Part shown: positions 8,802-17,398 of the stretch, one piece after another
How the letters are laid out: each line of letters opens with the position of its first letter
How positions within the stretch are numbered: position 1 is the stretch's first letter
Source of the DNA: CBDCWT01 sp965223305
GTDB lineage: Bacteria; Planctomycetota; Planctomycetia; Pirellulales; Pirellulaceae
DNA: 64,000 bases
Direction of reading: 5' to 3'
NCBI GenBank assembly: GCA_965223305.1
Contig: CBDCWT010000088.1
Span: forward strand, 496,001 to 560,000
Position numbers and translations under genes: made by a program
Notes under the pieces: model-generated
What the model was told of the DNA's origin: nothing
The model's database searches: none
Seen by the model: only the letters and a program-made list of their open reading frames with translations

Positions 8802-9391
8802 CTCGTAGCGCGCTGTTGGAGAAAGCGGCGTAACAACTCTGGCCCACAGTCGGTCAAGAAGCTCTCCGGGTGGAATTGCCATCCTTCCAGCGGCCACTGC
8901 TTGTGTCGAATACCCATGATTTCATGCGAACCGTCAGGGGCCGCGGCCCACGCCGAGACCTCGAAGTCATCACGAAGTGTTGTTGGCTCAATCACCAAGC
9001 TGTGATACCGTGTTGCGACGAATGGGTTCGGGAGCCCTGCGAAAAGGCCTCGGTCGTCATGGTGGATGCGGTCGGTCTTACCATGCATGAGTTGCTTGGC
9101 TTGGACGATCGCCGAGCCGGTAGCTTGGCCGATCGATTGGTGTCCAAGGCAAACACCTAGGAGCGGGAGCTGTCCGCCGAATCGATCAACAACATCAACC
9201 GAAATGCCAGCCTCGGACGGTGTGCAGGGACCGGGTGAAATGATCAGATGGGTTGGTTGTAGCCGTTTGATTTCGTCCAGTTCGATCTGGTCGTTGCGAA
9301 ACACTTGAATGTCGAGCTGCGGGTCGAGCGTGCCCACAGCTTGGACGAGGTTGTAGGTAAAAGAATCGTAGTTGTCGATCATCACTAGCAT
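8798..9391 (-). CDS. pabA: Glutamine amidotransferase subunit of anthranilate / aminodeoxychorismate synthase
   Basis: A 197-residue class I glutamine amidotransferase. MLVMIDNYDSFTYNLVQ is the classic TrpG/PabA opening. THLIISPGPCTPSEAG forms the oxyanion region, LGVCLGHQSIGQ carries the nucleophilic Cys, and WQFHPESFLT holds the His-Glu pair. It supplies ammonia for anthranilate (tryptophan) or aminodeoxychorismate (folate) synthesis; many bacteria use one subunit for both. No trpE/pabB lies nearby, so pabA versus trpG is undecided. It overlaps moeA by ATGA, so the pair is co-transcribed; both pathways start from pterin/GTP or chorismate metabolism, which may explain the pairing. Confidence 0.9.
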   Translation of the reverse strand: MLVMIDNYDSFTYNLVQAVGTLDPQLDIQVFRNDQIELDEIKRLQPTHLIISPGPCTPSEAGISVDVVDRFGGQLPLLGVCLGHQSIGQATGSAIVQAKQLMHGKTDRIHHDDRGLFAGLPNPFVATRYHSLVIEPTTLRDDFEVSAWAAAPDGSHEIMGIRHKQWPLEGWQFHPESFLTDCGPELLRRFLQQRATR

Positions 9392-9454
9392 AGAGCGATT
9401 ATAGCGGATTGCGGATTACCGAGTCCCCCCGGCAACCAACAACGGCCAGCTGCC

Positions 9455-10246
9455 ATGCTATTGCTTTTGGCTTGTTTGACGAACCTGCCTGATCCAAACG
9501 CTGACGTAGCGGTCGGTCAGAGCGCCGTCGAGCTTGGCAAAGTGCTACGCGGAATCGTGCTTGCCCATCTGCCTAATGAGTATGAGAACAAGAAGGACTG
9601 GGGCGGCACCAAACAGGTTTGGGACGGCGTGCGTATCTCGTTGGACGGGTTGCGCATCAAGACGAAACGACGGAGAAAAGACGCAAACCACGGCACTTGG
9701 AAGAGGTACCGGGCGTGGTTGATCGATCCAGACCGAAATCTCAAAGTACTGATTGCCAACATACGGGAGTCAGATGAAGGGCGGGCGGCCTTCGATCTTA
9801 CGGTCCACGCCCAACTCGGCGCGTTCGGCAGACTCTCCGAATGGCGCAGGGACGTTCAACTCTACAGTATCGGCGTGGATGCTGAGGCAAGGGTGGTCTT
9901 GCGACTGAGTTGCGAGGCGGGCTTTGACTTCGATTTTTCCAACCTGCCACCAGATCTGCTCATCGAACCGGTCGTGACCGATGCTCATTTGTCGCTGCAA
10001 GAGTTTCGTTTGCTGCGGGTCAGCAACTTGTCAGGTCCTTTGATCAGGGAGCTTGGAAAGAGCCTACGCGGTGTTTTGCAGGAGGAGATTGACAAGCGCC
10101 GGGTCAAGCTGGTCGCCAAGCTCAATCGTCAGATTGATAAGAGACGAGATCGGCTACGGCTCTCTCTCTACGAGCTCCTGCGGTGGGACGAGGTAGCTGA
10201 ACTGCTAAGGCAGAAAGGCATCGAGGTTACCCAACCGGAGAACTGA
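9455..10246 (+). CDS. Exported protein of unknown function
   Basis: A 263-residue protein with a short hydrophobic N-terminus (MLLLLACLTNLPDP), so possibly exported. The middle is strand-rich (FDLTVHAQLGAFGRLSEWRR, VVLRLSCEAGFDFDFSNLPP), and the last 60 residues are helical and basic (VLQEEIDKRRVKLVAKLNRQ, then a second similar arm). This looks like a coiled or amphipathic tail rather than a catalytic site. No family recognised. It is divergent from pabA (63 bp apart) and convergent with the FliN-like gene. Confidence 0.65.
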   Translation: MLLLLACLTNLPDPNADVAVGQSAVELGKVLRGIVLAHLPNEYENKKDWGGTKQVWDGVRISLDGLRIKTKRRRKDANHGTWKRYRAWLIDPDRNLKVLIANIRESDEGRAAFDLTVHAQLGAFGRLSEWRRDVQLYSIGVDAEARVVLRLSCEAGFDFDFSNLPPDLLIEPVVTDAHLSLQEFRLLRVSNLSGPLIRELGKSLRGVLQEEIDKRRVKLVAKLNRQIDKRRDRLRLSLYELLRWDEVAELLRQKGIEVTQPEN

Positions 10247-10291
10247 AGTGTCCTCCGATGGAACCGAGACGGAGTGCTCGCAGCCGAGCTG

Positions 10292-11230
10292 CTATTTTAC
10301 CCGGTGGTGCGCGTCACTCTTCAGCACCCAGAACCGTTCTTCTGGCATAGCAATCGATGTGATCCAAAGGCCAAACTTATCACCTACTTTGACGGCTTCG
10401 CCGGCGGCAATCTCTTGATCTCCGGCTTCTAAGGTCAGGGGATCTTCGCATGACTTCTGAAACTGGAGGATCGATCCGTGACCCAGTTCCATCACCCGTG
10501 ACAATGGAATCTTGCTGGAGGCCAAAGTCACCTTCACGGGCACTCTGACCTTCAACAGGCTGCGGGCGTAGTGTGGTAGCTGACGAAGTCCTTCCTCGAG
10601 CGTCTCGTAGTGAATGCGCTGCGGGGCGGGTTCGCGGGGTTCGTTGTCGCCAGACATTTCGGGGAGTTCCATAGCTGGGGGAAGTTCTGCAGCCGGTGTT
10701 TCTTCGACCACGGTTTTCGACTGCTGGTTAGGTGGAGCCTCGCTCGGTTGGTTTTCGGTTTCCCAGACCAACCAAAACGTGGCAGATTGCTCCGCAGAGC
10801 TGATTTCTAGCGGGACACAACAACGCTGCCCCTCTTTCAACGCCGGGATCGCGTCGCTGAGGCGATCTGAAAACGAGACGTGCGAGGCACCAACCGACAA
10901 TGAGTCGGGTAAGGTCTCCGCCAGCTGGTCGGCGAGCGGTGACAGCTTTTCAATGTTGCCTTCTTCAGCCGACCGGCACCACTCCGGCAGCAGTTCGGAG
11001 TCGGTCGGCAGCAGGCCGTGCAACGTGCTCTCCCCTGCGTCGAAACTGAAGACCACGCCGGCTTTCTCCCAATCCTGCGGCAGCTCTTCGTGCGAAGGCG
11101 CCCGCAGTTCTCCCACGTCGACGTTCATTTCACCCTCGAAGGTCGCTGAGAATGCGGCGGCGAGGGCAGCTAGCCCCGCTTTGAGAGCATCGACGATGGG
11201 CGCGCTGGCGGCGGGCGGAAGGAGGGGCAT
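10292..11230 (-). CDS. FliM/FliN-family protein with C-terminal SpoA domain
   Basis: A 312-residue protein whose last about 85 residues form a SpoA (surface presentation of antigens) domain as in FliN, including LLKVRVPVKVTLASSKIPLS, VMELGHGSILQF, LTLEAGDQEIAAGEAVKVGD and a final GLWITSI strand. FliN forms the flagellar motor switch C-ring with FliM and FliG. The N-terminal about 120 residues (LKAGLAALAAAFSATFEGE onward) resemble a degenerate FliM/CheC-like middle domain, joined by an acidic Pro-rich linker. The frame extends to a TTG at 11353; I prefer the ATG at 11230, though no strong ribosome site precedes it. No other flagellar gene is in view. Confidence 0.75.
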   Translation of the reverse strand: MPLLPPAASAPIVDALKAGLAALAAAFSATFEGEMNVDVGELRAPSHEELPQDWEKAGVVFSFDAGESTLHGLLPTDSELLPEWCRSAEEGNIEKLSPLADQLAETLPDSLSVGASHVSFSDRLSDAIPALKEGQRCCVPLEISSAEQSATFWLVWETENQPSEAPPNQQSKTVVEETPAAELPPAMELPEMSGDNEPREPAPQRIHYETLEEGLRQLPHYARSLLKVRVPVKVTLASSKIPLSRVMELGHGSILQFQKSCEDPLTLEAGDQEIAAGEAVKVGDKFGLWITSIAMPEERFWVLKSDAHHRVK

Positions 11231-11699
11231 GGAGTGGGTTCGCCGAACAAGAGAGTGAGCGACGCTTTCCCATATATCGGATCTACGGGGTTGTGAACTT
11301 CTCCCAGTCCAGAATTTCACCCCGTCCCCAACAACTGAGCGAGGAGCGCGCAAAGCGATTCTCCGCCAGTTACTCTGGGTCGGGCCTGTTCGACTGGATT
11401 AGTCACAACCTGAGTTGTCATATGGGTATAGGTCGACCATCGACGCCGCACAAGCGGCAGCCAGAGCTCACTACATTTTGTCTAGCGGCACACTCGTCCC
11501 GCTCTTGACCAACCGTTTGGCGCGTTCATCCGGTCCACAGATCCCGGCTTCAAATGCAGTCCAACAAAGGGGTTCCGGCCACGTAGCCGCTGCCGGGGTG
11601 GGGAGCTAAGGGGTATAATTGACCGTCGGTCTCTCCCCCGCTGGTTTGGCCGCGCCCCTGATCTGCTGTTGGGGATCTCTTCTGAGTGAAAGGTAACAA
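11231..11699. other. 469 bp divergent spacer, no gene seen
   Basis: Lies between the FliN-like gene and nadA. Short open frames exist on both strands but none has a ribosome site or protein-like composition. It must hold promoters for both genes; nothing decisive is visible. Confidence 0.55.
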
Positions 11700-12875
11700 A
11701 TGCCCGCAGTTGTCGAACCTTCCGCGCCGTTGGAGTTGGCGCCATACAAGTCACTTGAAAACACCGCGTTGATAGACAGAATCAAAGCCGTCCGAGAGCA
11801 ACTTGGCTCTCAGTTGCTGATTCTGGGCCACCACTATCAGCAGGACGAAGTCATCGCCCAATCGGACTTGCGAGGTGACAGCTACCAGCTCAGTCAGTTG
11901 GCCGCGTCGAACAGCGAATGCCGCGCGATCGTGTTCTGCGGCGTGCACTTTATGGCTGAAACGGCGGACATTCTGGCAAACCGGCCGGAGAAACTGGCGC
12001 AGCGGCAGGGAGAGCGGGTGACGGTTGTGCTACCGGACCTCGCCGCGGGTTGTTCGATGGCCGACATGGCGGCCAGCGAGCAAGTTGAGGCGGCATGGGA
12101 GGATCTGGGGGACGTGATCGACACCGAAGATGTCACGCCGGTCACGTACATCAACTCTGCAGCTAGTCTGAAAGCGTTTTGTGGCAAACACGGAGGCATT
12201 GTCTGTACGTCCAGCAATGCGTCCGCGGTTTTGGACTGGGCCTTTGCGCGGACGGGTCGGGTGCTGTTTTTCCCCGACCAACACCTTGGGCGCAACACTG
12301 CACTTAGGATGGGTGTTGCCAGTCATCAAATGCCTGTGTGGGATCCTTATGCCGACGATCTTGGCGGGAATTCCGAGGAAGCTCTCCGTTCCAGCAAGGT
12401 GATTCTGTGGAAGGGGCACTGCAGTGTGCATCAGATGTTTCGCCGGGAACATGTCCACCAATTCCGTGAACGATTTCCGGGTATCCAGATTCTGGTACAT
12501 CCGGAATGTATGCAGGAGGTGAACGACATCGCCGACTATTCAGGGTCGACTGGGTACATCATTAAGACGGTGGAGTCGGCTGCACCCGGCACCAAGTGGG
12601 CGATTGGCACCGAACTGCACCTCGTCAATCGGCTCAAACAAGAACACCCCGAGCAAGAGATCCATTTTCTATCGCCGGTTGTCTGCATGTGTGCCACGAT
12701 GTACCGCATCGATCTAGCGCACCTCTGCTGGAGCTTGGAGAACTTGGCGGCGGGTACTCCGGTGAACATGATTCGGGTTGACGACGAAACCAGTAAATGG
12801 TCGCTGGTCGCATTGGAACGAATGCTCGACGTTGGCGCACGTTCGGCAGCTAGCTCTACGGAGAGGGATAGATGA
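11700..12875 (+). CDS. nadA: Quinolinate synthase NadA
   Basis: A 391-residue [4Fe-4S] enzyme condensing iminoaspartate with dihydroxyacetone phosphate to quinolinate in NAD synthesis. Recognisable blocks are LILGHHYQQDEVIAQSDL, IVFCGVHFMAETADIL (cluster cysteine), PDLAAGCSMADMA, VCTSSNA, LFFPDQHLGRN, ILVHPECMQEV (second cysteine region) and VCMCATMYRI (third). Length is slightly longer than E. coli NadA because of extra C-terminal residues. An AAAGG-type ribosome site precedes the ATG. No nadB or nadC follows; instead the stop overlaps the start of an ECF sigma gene (ATGA). Confidence 0.93.
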   Translation: MPAVVEPSAPLELAPYKSLENTALIDRIKAVREQLGSQLLILGHHYQQDEVIAQSDLRGDSYQLSQLAASNSECRAIVFCGVHFMAETADILANRPEKLAQRQGERVTVVLPDLAAGCSMADMAASEQVEAAWEDLGDVIDTEDVTPVTYINSAASLKAFCGKHGGIVCTSSNASAVLDWAFARTGRVLFFPDQHLGRNTALRMGVASHQMPVWDPYADDLGGNSEEALRSSKVILWKGHCSVHQMFRREHVHQFRERFPGIQILVHPECMQEVNDIADYSGSTGYIIKTVESAAPGTKWAIGTELHLVNRLKQEHPEQEIHFLSPVVCMCATMYRIDLAHLCWSLENLAAGTPVNMIRVDDETSKWSLVALERMLDVGARSAASSTERDR

Positions 12876-13639
12876 AGCGTGATCAGTCCTTTGCGACGAC
12901 CCGCTGGAGCCTCATCGCGATGGCGGGTGGAGCGGCGTCGCCCGAGGCTCGGGAAGCGCTGGAATCACTTTGCGATACTTATTGGTACCCGTTGTATGCC
13001 TATATACGGCGGCGAGGATTCCAAGCCGCTGAGGCTCAAGATCTAACACAGTCTTTTTTTGTGACTTTGTTTGAAAAGGATCGGCTGCAACTGGCGGATC
13101 AGGATCGAGGACGTTTTCGCAGCTTCCTGCTTTCGTCGTTGAATCACTTCATCGCGAATCAGTGGCGTCATTGTCAGGCCGAGAAGCGGGGTGGTGGCAA
13201 AAAAGTGGACTCGTTGGATTTCCGAGCGGGAGAGACGCGCTACGGCTACATTCCCTCGGACGACACAACACCGGAGAAGCTGTTCGATCGGAAATGGGCC
13301 CTGACGTTGATCGAAAGTGCCGTGACGACGGTGGAAAATGAATACGATGCGGCCGGAAAGTCGAAGCTCTTTGAGTTGCTCAAAGGGCACCTGGGCGGCG
13401 ACGCCGATAGCATTCCCCATCGGCAGATTGCCGAGCAGCTCGAAACGACGCCAGGTGCCGTGAAGGTGGCGGCCTATCGGCTGAGGCAGCGTTGCCGCCA
13501 GGTCTTACGGACCGAGATCGGACGAACGGTTTCTGATGAGGCCCAGATTGACGAGGAGTTACGGGATCTATTTGGTGCCGTTGTTGTGACACGTCCAACA
13601 CGCTCCCCGACGTCCTTTTCTGCCGGGAAAGAGTCGTAG
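12872..13639 (+). CDS. ECF-type RNA polymerase sigma factor, kinase-associated planctomycete type
   Basis: A 255-residue sigma-70 family protein. TRWSLIAMAGG and LCDTYWYPLYAYIRRRG (region 2.1), AQDLTQSFFVTLFEKDRL and GRFRSFLLSSLNHFIAN (region 2.2-2.4) come first. Then a long linker with Tyr-rich YGYIPSDDTTPEKLFDRKWA, and region 4 at about 165-215 with HRQIAEQLETTPGAVKVAAY as the helix-turn-helix. This is the arrangement of planctomycete ECF groups usually encoded beside eukaryote-like Ser/Thr kinases, and such a kinase lies 574 bp downstream. GGAGAGGG precedes the ATG, which overlaps the nadA stop, so it is translated from the nadA transcript unless an internal promoter exists. Confidence 0.88.
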   Translation: MKRDQSFATTRWSLIAMAGGAASPEAREALESLCDTYWYPLYAYIRRRGFQAAEAQDLTQSFFVTLFEKDRLQLADQDRGRFRSFLLSSLNHFIANQWRHCQAEKRGGGKKVDSLDFRAGETRYGYIPSDDTTPEKLFDRKWALTLIESAVTTVENEYDAAGKSKLFELLKGHLGGDADSIPHRQIAEQLETTPGAVKVAAYRLRQRCRQVLRTEIGRTVSDEAQIDEELRDLFGAVVVTRPTRSPTSFSAGKES

Positions 13640-14212
13640 TTCTAGCTGCCTGTTGAAACACCGTCCTGGGTCTCGGGGTTCCCCCCAGCTTGAGGTCGTA
13701 ACAGGTTTCCTCGGGCATCACGTTTCGTGTTCTCGCCCGTACTTGTGTAACCTTGTCGTGAAAACCGGTTAGTACGGTGTGGTAACCCTTTGGTCCCTTT
13801 CCCGAAGGAGTTCGTGCAGCTTTTGCGCTTCGTGTTGACCCAAACTTGCCAGCATCCACCTCACCCTCCCGCTCGCGGGAGGGTCGGACGCGATAGCGTC
13901 CGGGGAGGGCTGCCCGGGAGTGATCGCCCCTCTCTCCGGACGCTTCGCGTCGGTTTCGCTGGAGAACCGTGGGCTAACGCCCAGCGGCTGATGTTGCAGG
14001 ATTCTGCTCGGTCACTGGGTGACGACCATCAGCCGGAATGCGTTAGCATCCGGTTTGTTGAAACCGTGGGCTAACGCCGGCTAACGCCCAGCGGCTGATT
14101 TGGAGCCGTAGCCGAACTCGCCAGAGTTTGGCGGACTGCATGAAGCGTAAAAGCTGCACGACCTCGAAGAGAAGAGGGGTGCGTTAACCGGAATTCGAAC
14201 TCAGGTGCGAAG
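13640..14212. other. Intergenic repeat block between sigma factor and kinase
   Basis: No gene. Contains a perfect hairpin ACCCTCCCG-CTCG-CGGGAGGGT (13863-13884), directly followed by CGGACGC-GATA-GCGTCCG (13885-13902). A GTGGGCTAACGCCCAGCGG motif is found twice (about 13968 and 14067, the second with a stuttered CTAACGCCGG), and a family B repeat end runs from about 14094 to 14170. The hairpins could end the nadA-sigma transcript. Confidence 0.65.
14066..14172 (-). repeat. Family B repeat, copy 1
   Basis: Contains GTGGGCTAACGCC, CAGCGGCTGATTTGGAG, GTAGCCGAACTCGCCAGAG, TTTGGCGGACTGCATGAAG and AGCTGCACGACCTCGAAG in order. CGCCAGAGTTTGGCG folds as a hairpin and GGGC-TAAC-GCCC as a smaller one. 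Other copies: 17666-17800, 20216-20277 plus 21655-21783 (split by an IS), and 29051-29273. Confidence 0.75.
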
Positions 14213-15814
14213 ATGTCTAAGTCCCATCGGTGTCCGCAGTGTGGTGATGAGATGATGGCCAATAGTCTTCACGGCGTCTGTCCACGGTGTTTCCTGGGAC
14301 TCGGATTGGGCGAGCCAGGGAGAGAGGCCACTATGACCGATGGTGCTCGCTTCACGCCACCAAAACCACACGAGTTGTCTCAGCACTTTCCGAAGCTGGA
14401 GATCTTGGATCTGATTGGACAGGGAGGGATGGGAGCGGTCTACAAAGCGCGGCAGCGCGGGCTGGACCGAGTGGTTGCCCTCAAAGTACTTCCTCCGACG
14501 GTGGCGGAGGACGCGGCTTTCGCGGAGCGGTTCAGCCGTGAAGCACGAGCCATGGCAAAGCTAAACCACCCGAACATTGTCGCCGTGTACGATTCTGGTG
14601 TCACCGGCGGACTGTACTACTTCGTGATGGAGTATGTCGAAGGCGTCAATTTGCGGGAAGCCTTAAACAGCCAAGAACTCTCATCCAAAGAAGCCTTGGC
14701 GATCGTCCCACAAATCTGTGAAGCGCTGCAGTACGCGCACGATCAGGGTGTCGTTCACCGGGACATCAAACCGGAGAATGTTTTGTTGGACCGCAACGGG
14801 AACGTCAAAGTGGCTGACTTCGGGTTGGCTCGCTTGCTGGGTCAGACTGGCGACGACTCACTGACAGCTGCTCATCAGGTACTCGGGACTCCCAGGTACA
14901 TGTCACCCGAACAGATGGAAGGCGCTCACGAAGTTGACCACCGAGCCGACATCTATTCGTTGGGAGTCGTGTTTTACGAGATGCTCACCGGCGAGCTGCC
15001 GTTGGGGCGTTTTGCTCCACCATCTCAGATGGCACGTCTTGATGCCCGGCTCGACAAGGTGGTGTTGCGCACTCTAGAGAAGGAGCCCGGCCGCCGCTAC
15101 CAGCATGCCAGCGATATCAAGAGCGAAGTGGAGTCGATCGCTGGACGAGCGACCGTACACCCGCTCTACCAGCGGAACGGCTACGAGTACCGTTCGAAAA
15201 CGACTTTCCTTGGCTGGCCGCTCATTCATATCGCCACAGGTGTCGACCCGCACACGCAGCGAAAACGAATCGCCAAAGGGATCATCGCCATCGGCGACGT
15301 GGCGGTGGGTGGCGTTGCGGTGGGCGGTGTTGCCTTTGGAGGGATCGCCATTGCGGGTTGCGCCATCGGGCTGATGTCACTGGGCGGCTTCAGTTTGGGC
15401 TTGATAGCCGCCTTGGGAGGAGCGGCGTTGGGGATCGGCGTCTCGTGTGGCGGATTGGCGGTTGGGTCCGTTGCCTTGGGCGGGCTGGCGATTGGCGTTC
15501 TTGCGCTGGGAGGGGAGGCGCACGGTCTGTATCCATACGGCGCCAATGCTCGTCAAATAGGCGAGTTGGGTATTCCAACCGAATTCGACCCAAACCTAAC
15601 AACTTGGATTTGGGCGGTTGTGGTGCTTTTGAACTTGATCCTGTTGCCGATTGGCCTGTTGGTCGTCAACTACCATCACTCCGATCGGCAACGTCACGAT
15701 CCGAAACCGATGAATCACAAGGCGATCGCGACGGCCATCACCGTCGTGGCGTTGACGTTGGTGCTGCCGTGGTTGGTGGCGGCCGCCGTCATCGTGGCCT
15801 TCTTGTGGAGATAG
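14213..15814 (+). CDS. Ser/Thr protein kinase with N-terminal zinc ribbon and glycine-rich repeat tail
   Basis: A 533-residue eukaryote-like kinase. Residues 6-25 form a zinc ribbon (CPQCG ... CPRC). The kinase domain spans about 58-325: glycine loop IGQGGMGAVYKA, VALKVL lysine, catalytic HRDIKPENVLLD, DFGLARLL, and the GTPRYMSPEQ activation segment. After a juxtamembrane region comes about 90 residues of short repeats of the form (I/V)A(I/V)GG with glycine every 5-6 residues (about 355-445), then a hydrophobic segment and a last transmembrane helix pair (about 460-530). It likely phosphorylates proteins at the membrane; targets unknown. It follows the ECF sigma gene, as kinase-sigma pairs do in planctomycetes. 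Confidence 0.88.
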   Translation: MSKSHRCPQCGDEMMANSLHGVCPRCFLGLGLGEPGREATMTDGARFTPPKPHELSQHFPKLEILDLIGQGGMGAVYKARQRGLDRVVALKVLPPTVAEDAAFAERFSREARAMAKLNHPNIVAVYDSGVTGGLYYFVMEYVEGVNLREALNSQELSSKEALAIVPQICEALQYAHDQGVVHRDIKPENVLLDRNGNVKVADFGLARLLGQTGDDSLTAAHQVLGTPRYMSPEQMEGAHEVDHRADIYSLGVVFYEMLTGELPLGRFAPPSQMARLDARLDKVVLRTLEKEPGRRYQHASDIKSEVESIAGRATVHPLYQRNGYEYRSKTTFLGWPLIHIATGVDPHTQRKRIAKGIIAIGDVAVGGVAVGGVAFGGIAIAGCAIGLMSLGGFSLGLIAALGGAALGIGVSCGGLAVGSVALGGLAIGVLALGGEAHGLYPYGANARQIGELGIPTEFDPNLTTWIWAVVVLLNLILLPIGLLVVNYHHSDRQRHDPKPMNHKAIATAITVVALTLVLPWLVAAAVIVAFLWR

Positions 15815-15834
15815 GCGAGAAAACCCCGCTCGGA

Positions 15835-15990
15835 CGCTTTGATGTTGCGCTCTGCGCTGCGCGGCAGCGGAAATTCGCCCGGCATTTCGTAACCCGAAGC
15901 GTCAGCGAGGGGGAGTTGGTGTACCAACGCAAGTCATTCCCTCGCTCACGCTTCGCGGTCCCGATTGAGCCAAGAGCGCAACTTCAAAGC
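15835..15990. repeat. Family C long-dyad intergenic repeat, copy 2
   Basis: Same architecture as 1634-1790: outer arms GCTTTGATGTTGCGCTCT and AGAGCGCAACTTCAAAGC, inner arms GAAGCGTCAGCGAGGG and CCCTCGCTCACGCTTCG. A partial duplicate of the right arm (ATTGAGCCAACAGCGCAACC) follows to about 16035. It lies between convergent gene ends. Confidence 0.75.
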
Positions 15991-16051
15991 TCACGCTTCG
16001 CACTTACGATTGAGCCAACAGCGCAACCTCAAGACTCGGGTGCATCCGTCG

Positions 16052-17398
16052 CTACCGTCTGACGCTGATTGTCGAGCCTGTGGAGAGGATACCGAATAGG
16101 TCCTTGGCGTGGAGCGAGCTTAGTCGAATACACCCCTGATCACTGCCGGGGGGTGGTGACTGCGGGCTACCGTGAATGCACAGGCCGTTGCCAAGATCGA
16201 TCCACACGTGGCCATACGGGTTGGTCGGGTCGCCTGGCGGGATCGTCTGACCATCGCCAGCATAATAAGTTCTGCCAACCTGTTTACCTTCGACGCGATA
16301 CTGTCCAGGAGCTGGGAGCTGATCGGCGCCGACCGTTATCGGAAAGCGACCTGCGTACAACTTTCCGGCGAAGACAGTGATTTCGTTACGGCCAAGGTCG
16401 ACATCGGCGCGTAACGGTCCACGAAGTACCTTGAGCGACCTGCCGGGTACGAGCACCTTGGGGTCCTCGACTCCGTTGATGTTCGCAAGCAGCTGCCACG
16501 GAACGCCATATCGTTCGGCGATGACTTCCAACGTTTCCTCAGCTTGCACCTGGTAGGCCTGTTCGATCAGATGCTCTCGGGAGTAGATCACTCTTGCGGC
16601 AAGCGGGTCCAACCAATCGTGCATCAATTGCCTTTGCGTCTCGCTGATTTCTACGGTGTCGTAGAACAAGGACAGGCTCCACAGCGCGTCGTACCATTGT
16701 TGGTTCTCAACCTGGCTTTTTACCGTCTGAAGCAGGTTTTCGAACTGGCTGAAGCCGGTGGTTGGTGCCCCCTGGATCGCTGCTTCGGAGGAGGTCGGAA
16801 CGGCGCCTTCCGCAGCCGTTTTCGCGGCTTGCAGCGCTGCGTCCACGGCAGGCGGTGCGTCTCCCGTAGTGGCAGGCGTGGTTGGCGTAACCGAATTGGT
16901 CTGTGGGACCTCTGGAGTTCCCCACGCCGAGCTACGGCCGGAGGGCTCGGGGGTCTGGGCCGCCAGCTCGTCGGCGGGTGGAGTTGTTGCGGGCGGAGTC
17001 GTTGCGGGTTGGGTAGGTGCAGCCAGCAACGCAGGCGCGGCAACGGTGGTGTCTGCCGCCGTGACGTCGGTGCTGACATTAGGGTCGGGTGGAACGCGGC
17101 TCACCATGGGAGCAGTCGGTGTTACCTCGTTCGTCGGCGTCTCTTGGCTGGCTTGTGGGATCGTACCGAGGTCGTCGTGAGTAGCTTCCTGCGTCGAGGC
17201 AAAAGAGGTAGACGGATCAGCGGCAAGATCGGCATCAGGGTCGAACCGGCCAATGTCGACTTTCAGCGGTTCCATCGGCTGCTGATGCCAAGGTGCCGCC
17301 TCAGGAAAAGGTTCACCTGGCTCGTTCAGGACTACATAGACACCGTACAGCACGGCTAACAGCAAGACGACGACAACAGCAGTCTTCAGAGTATCCAC
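16052..17398 (-). CDS. LysM and L,D-transpeptidase (YkuD) domain protein
   Basis: A 448-residue membrane-anchored cell-wall enzyme. N-terminal helix LKTAVVVVLLLAVLYGVYVV, then a long Pro/Thr-rich linker (about 55-215). Next comes a helical region, then a LysM-like module with YQVQAEETLEVIAERYGVP and an end at VLVPGRSLKVL. The last about 110 residues are a YkuD catalytic domain with IHGSPQSPP and DQGCIRLSS, giving the His and nucleophilic Cys that form 3-3 crosslinks in peptidoglycan. The frame starts at GTG (17398) with GGGAGGGG upstream; an overlapping ATG two bases away is out of frame. Planctomycetes have thin peptidoglycan, consistent with such an enzyme. Confidence 0.85.
   Translation of the reverse strand: MDTLKTAVVVVLLLAVLYGVYVVLNEPGEPFPEAAPWHQQPMEPLKVDIGRFDPDADLAADPSTSFASTQEATHDDLGTIPQASQETPTNEVTPTAPMVSRVPPDPNVSTDVTAADTTVAAPALLAAPTQPATTPPATTPPADELAAQTPEPSGRSSAWGTPEVPQTNSVTPTTPATTGDAPPAVDAALQAAKTAAEGAVPTSSEAAIQGAPTTGFSQFENLLQTVKSQVENQQWYDALWSLSLFYDTVEISETQRQLMHDWLDPLAARVIYSREHLIEQAYQVQAEETLEVIAERYGVPWQLLANINGVEDPKVLVPGRSLKVLRGPLRADVDLGRNEITVFAGKLYAGRFPITVGADQLPAPGQYRVEGKQVGRTYYAGDGQTIPPGDPTNPYGHVWIDLGNGLCIHGSPQSPPPGSDQGCIRLSSLHAKDLFGILSTGSTISVRR

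Noticed and set aside
16544..17359. A 271-codon plus-strand frame opposite the L,D-transpeptidase gene
   Set aside because: It is the antisense of a Pro/Thr-rich linker and a clearly recognisable LysM/YkuD protein; Gly/Arg/Cys-rich translation is typical of a shadow frame.
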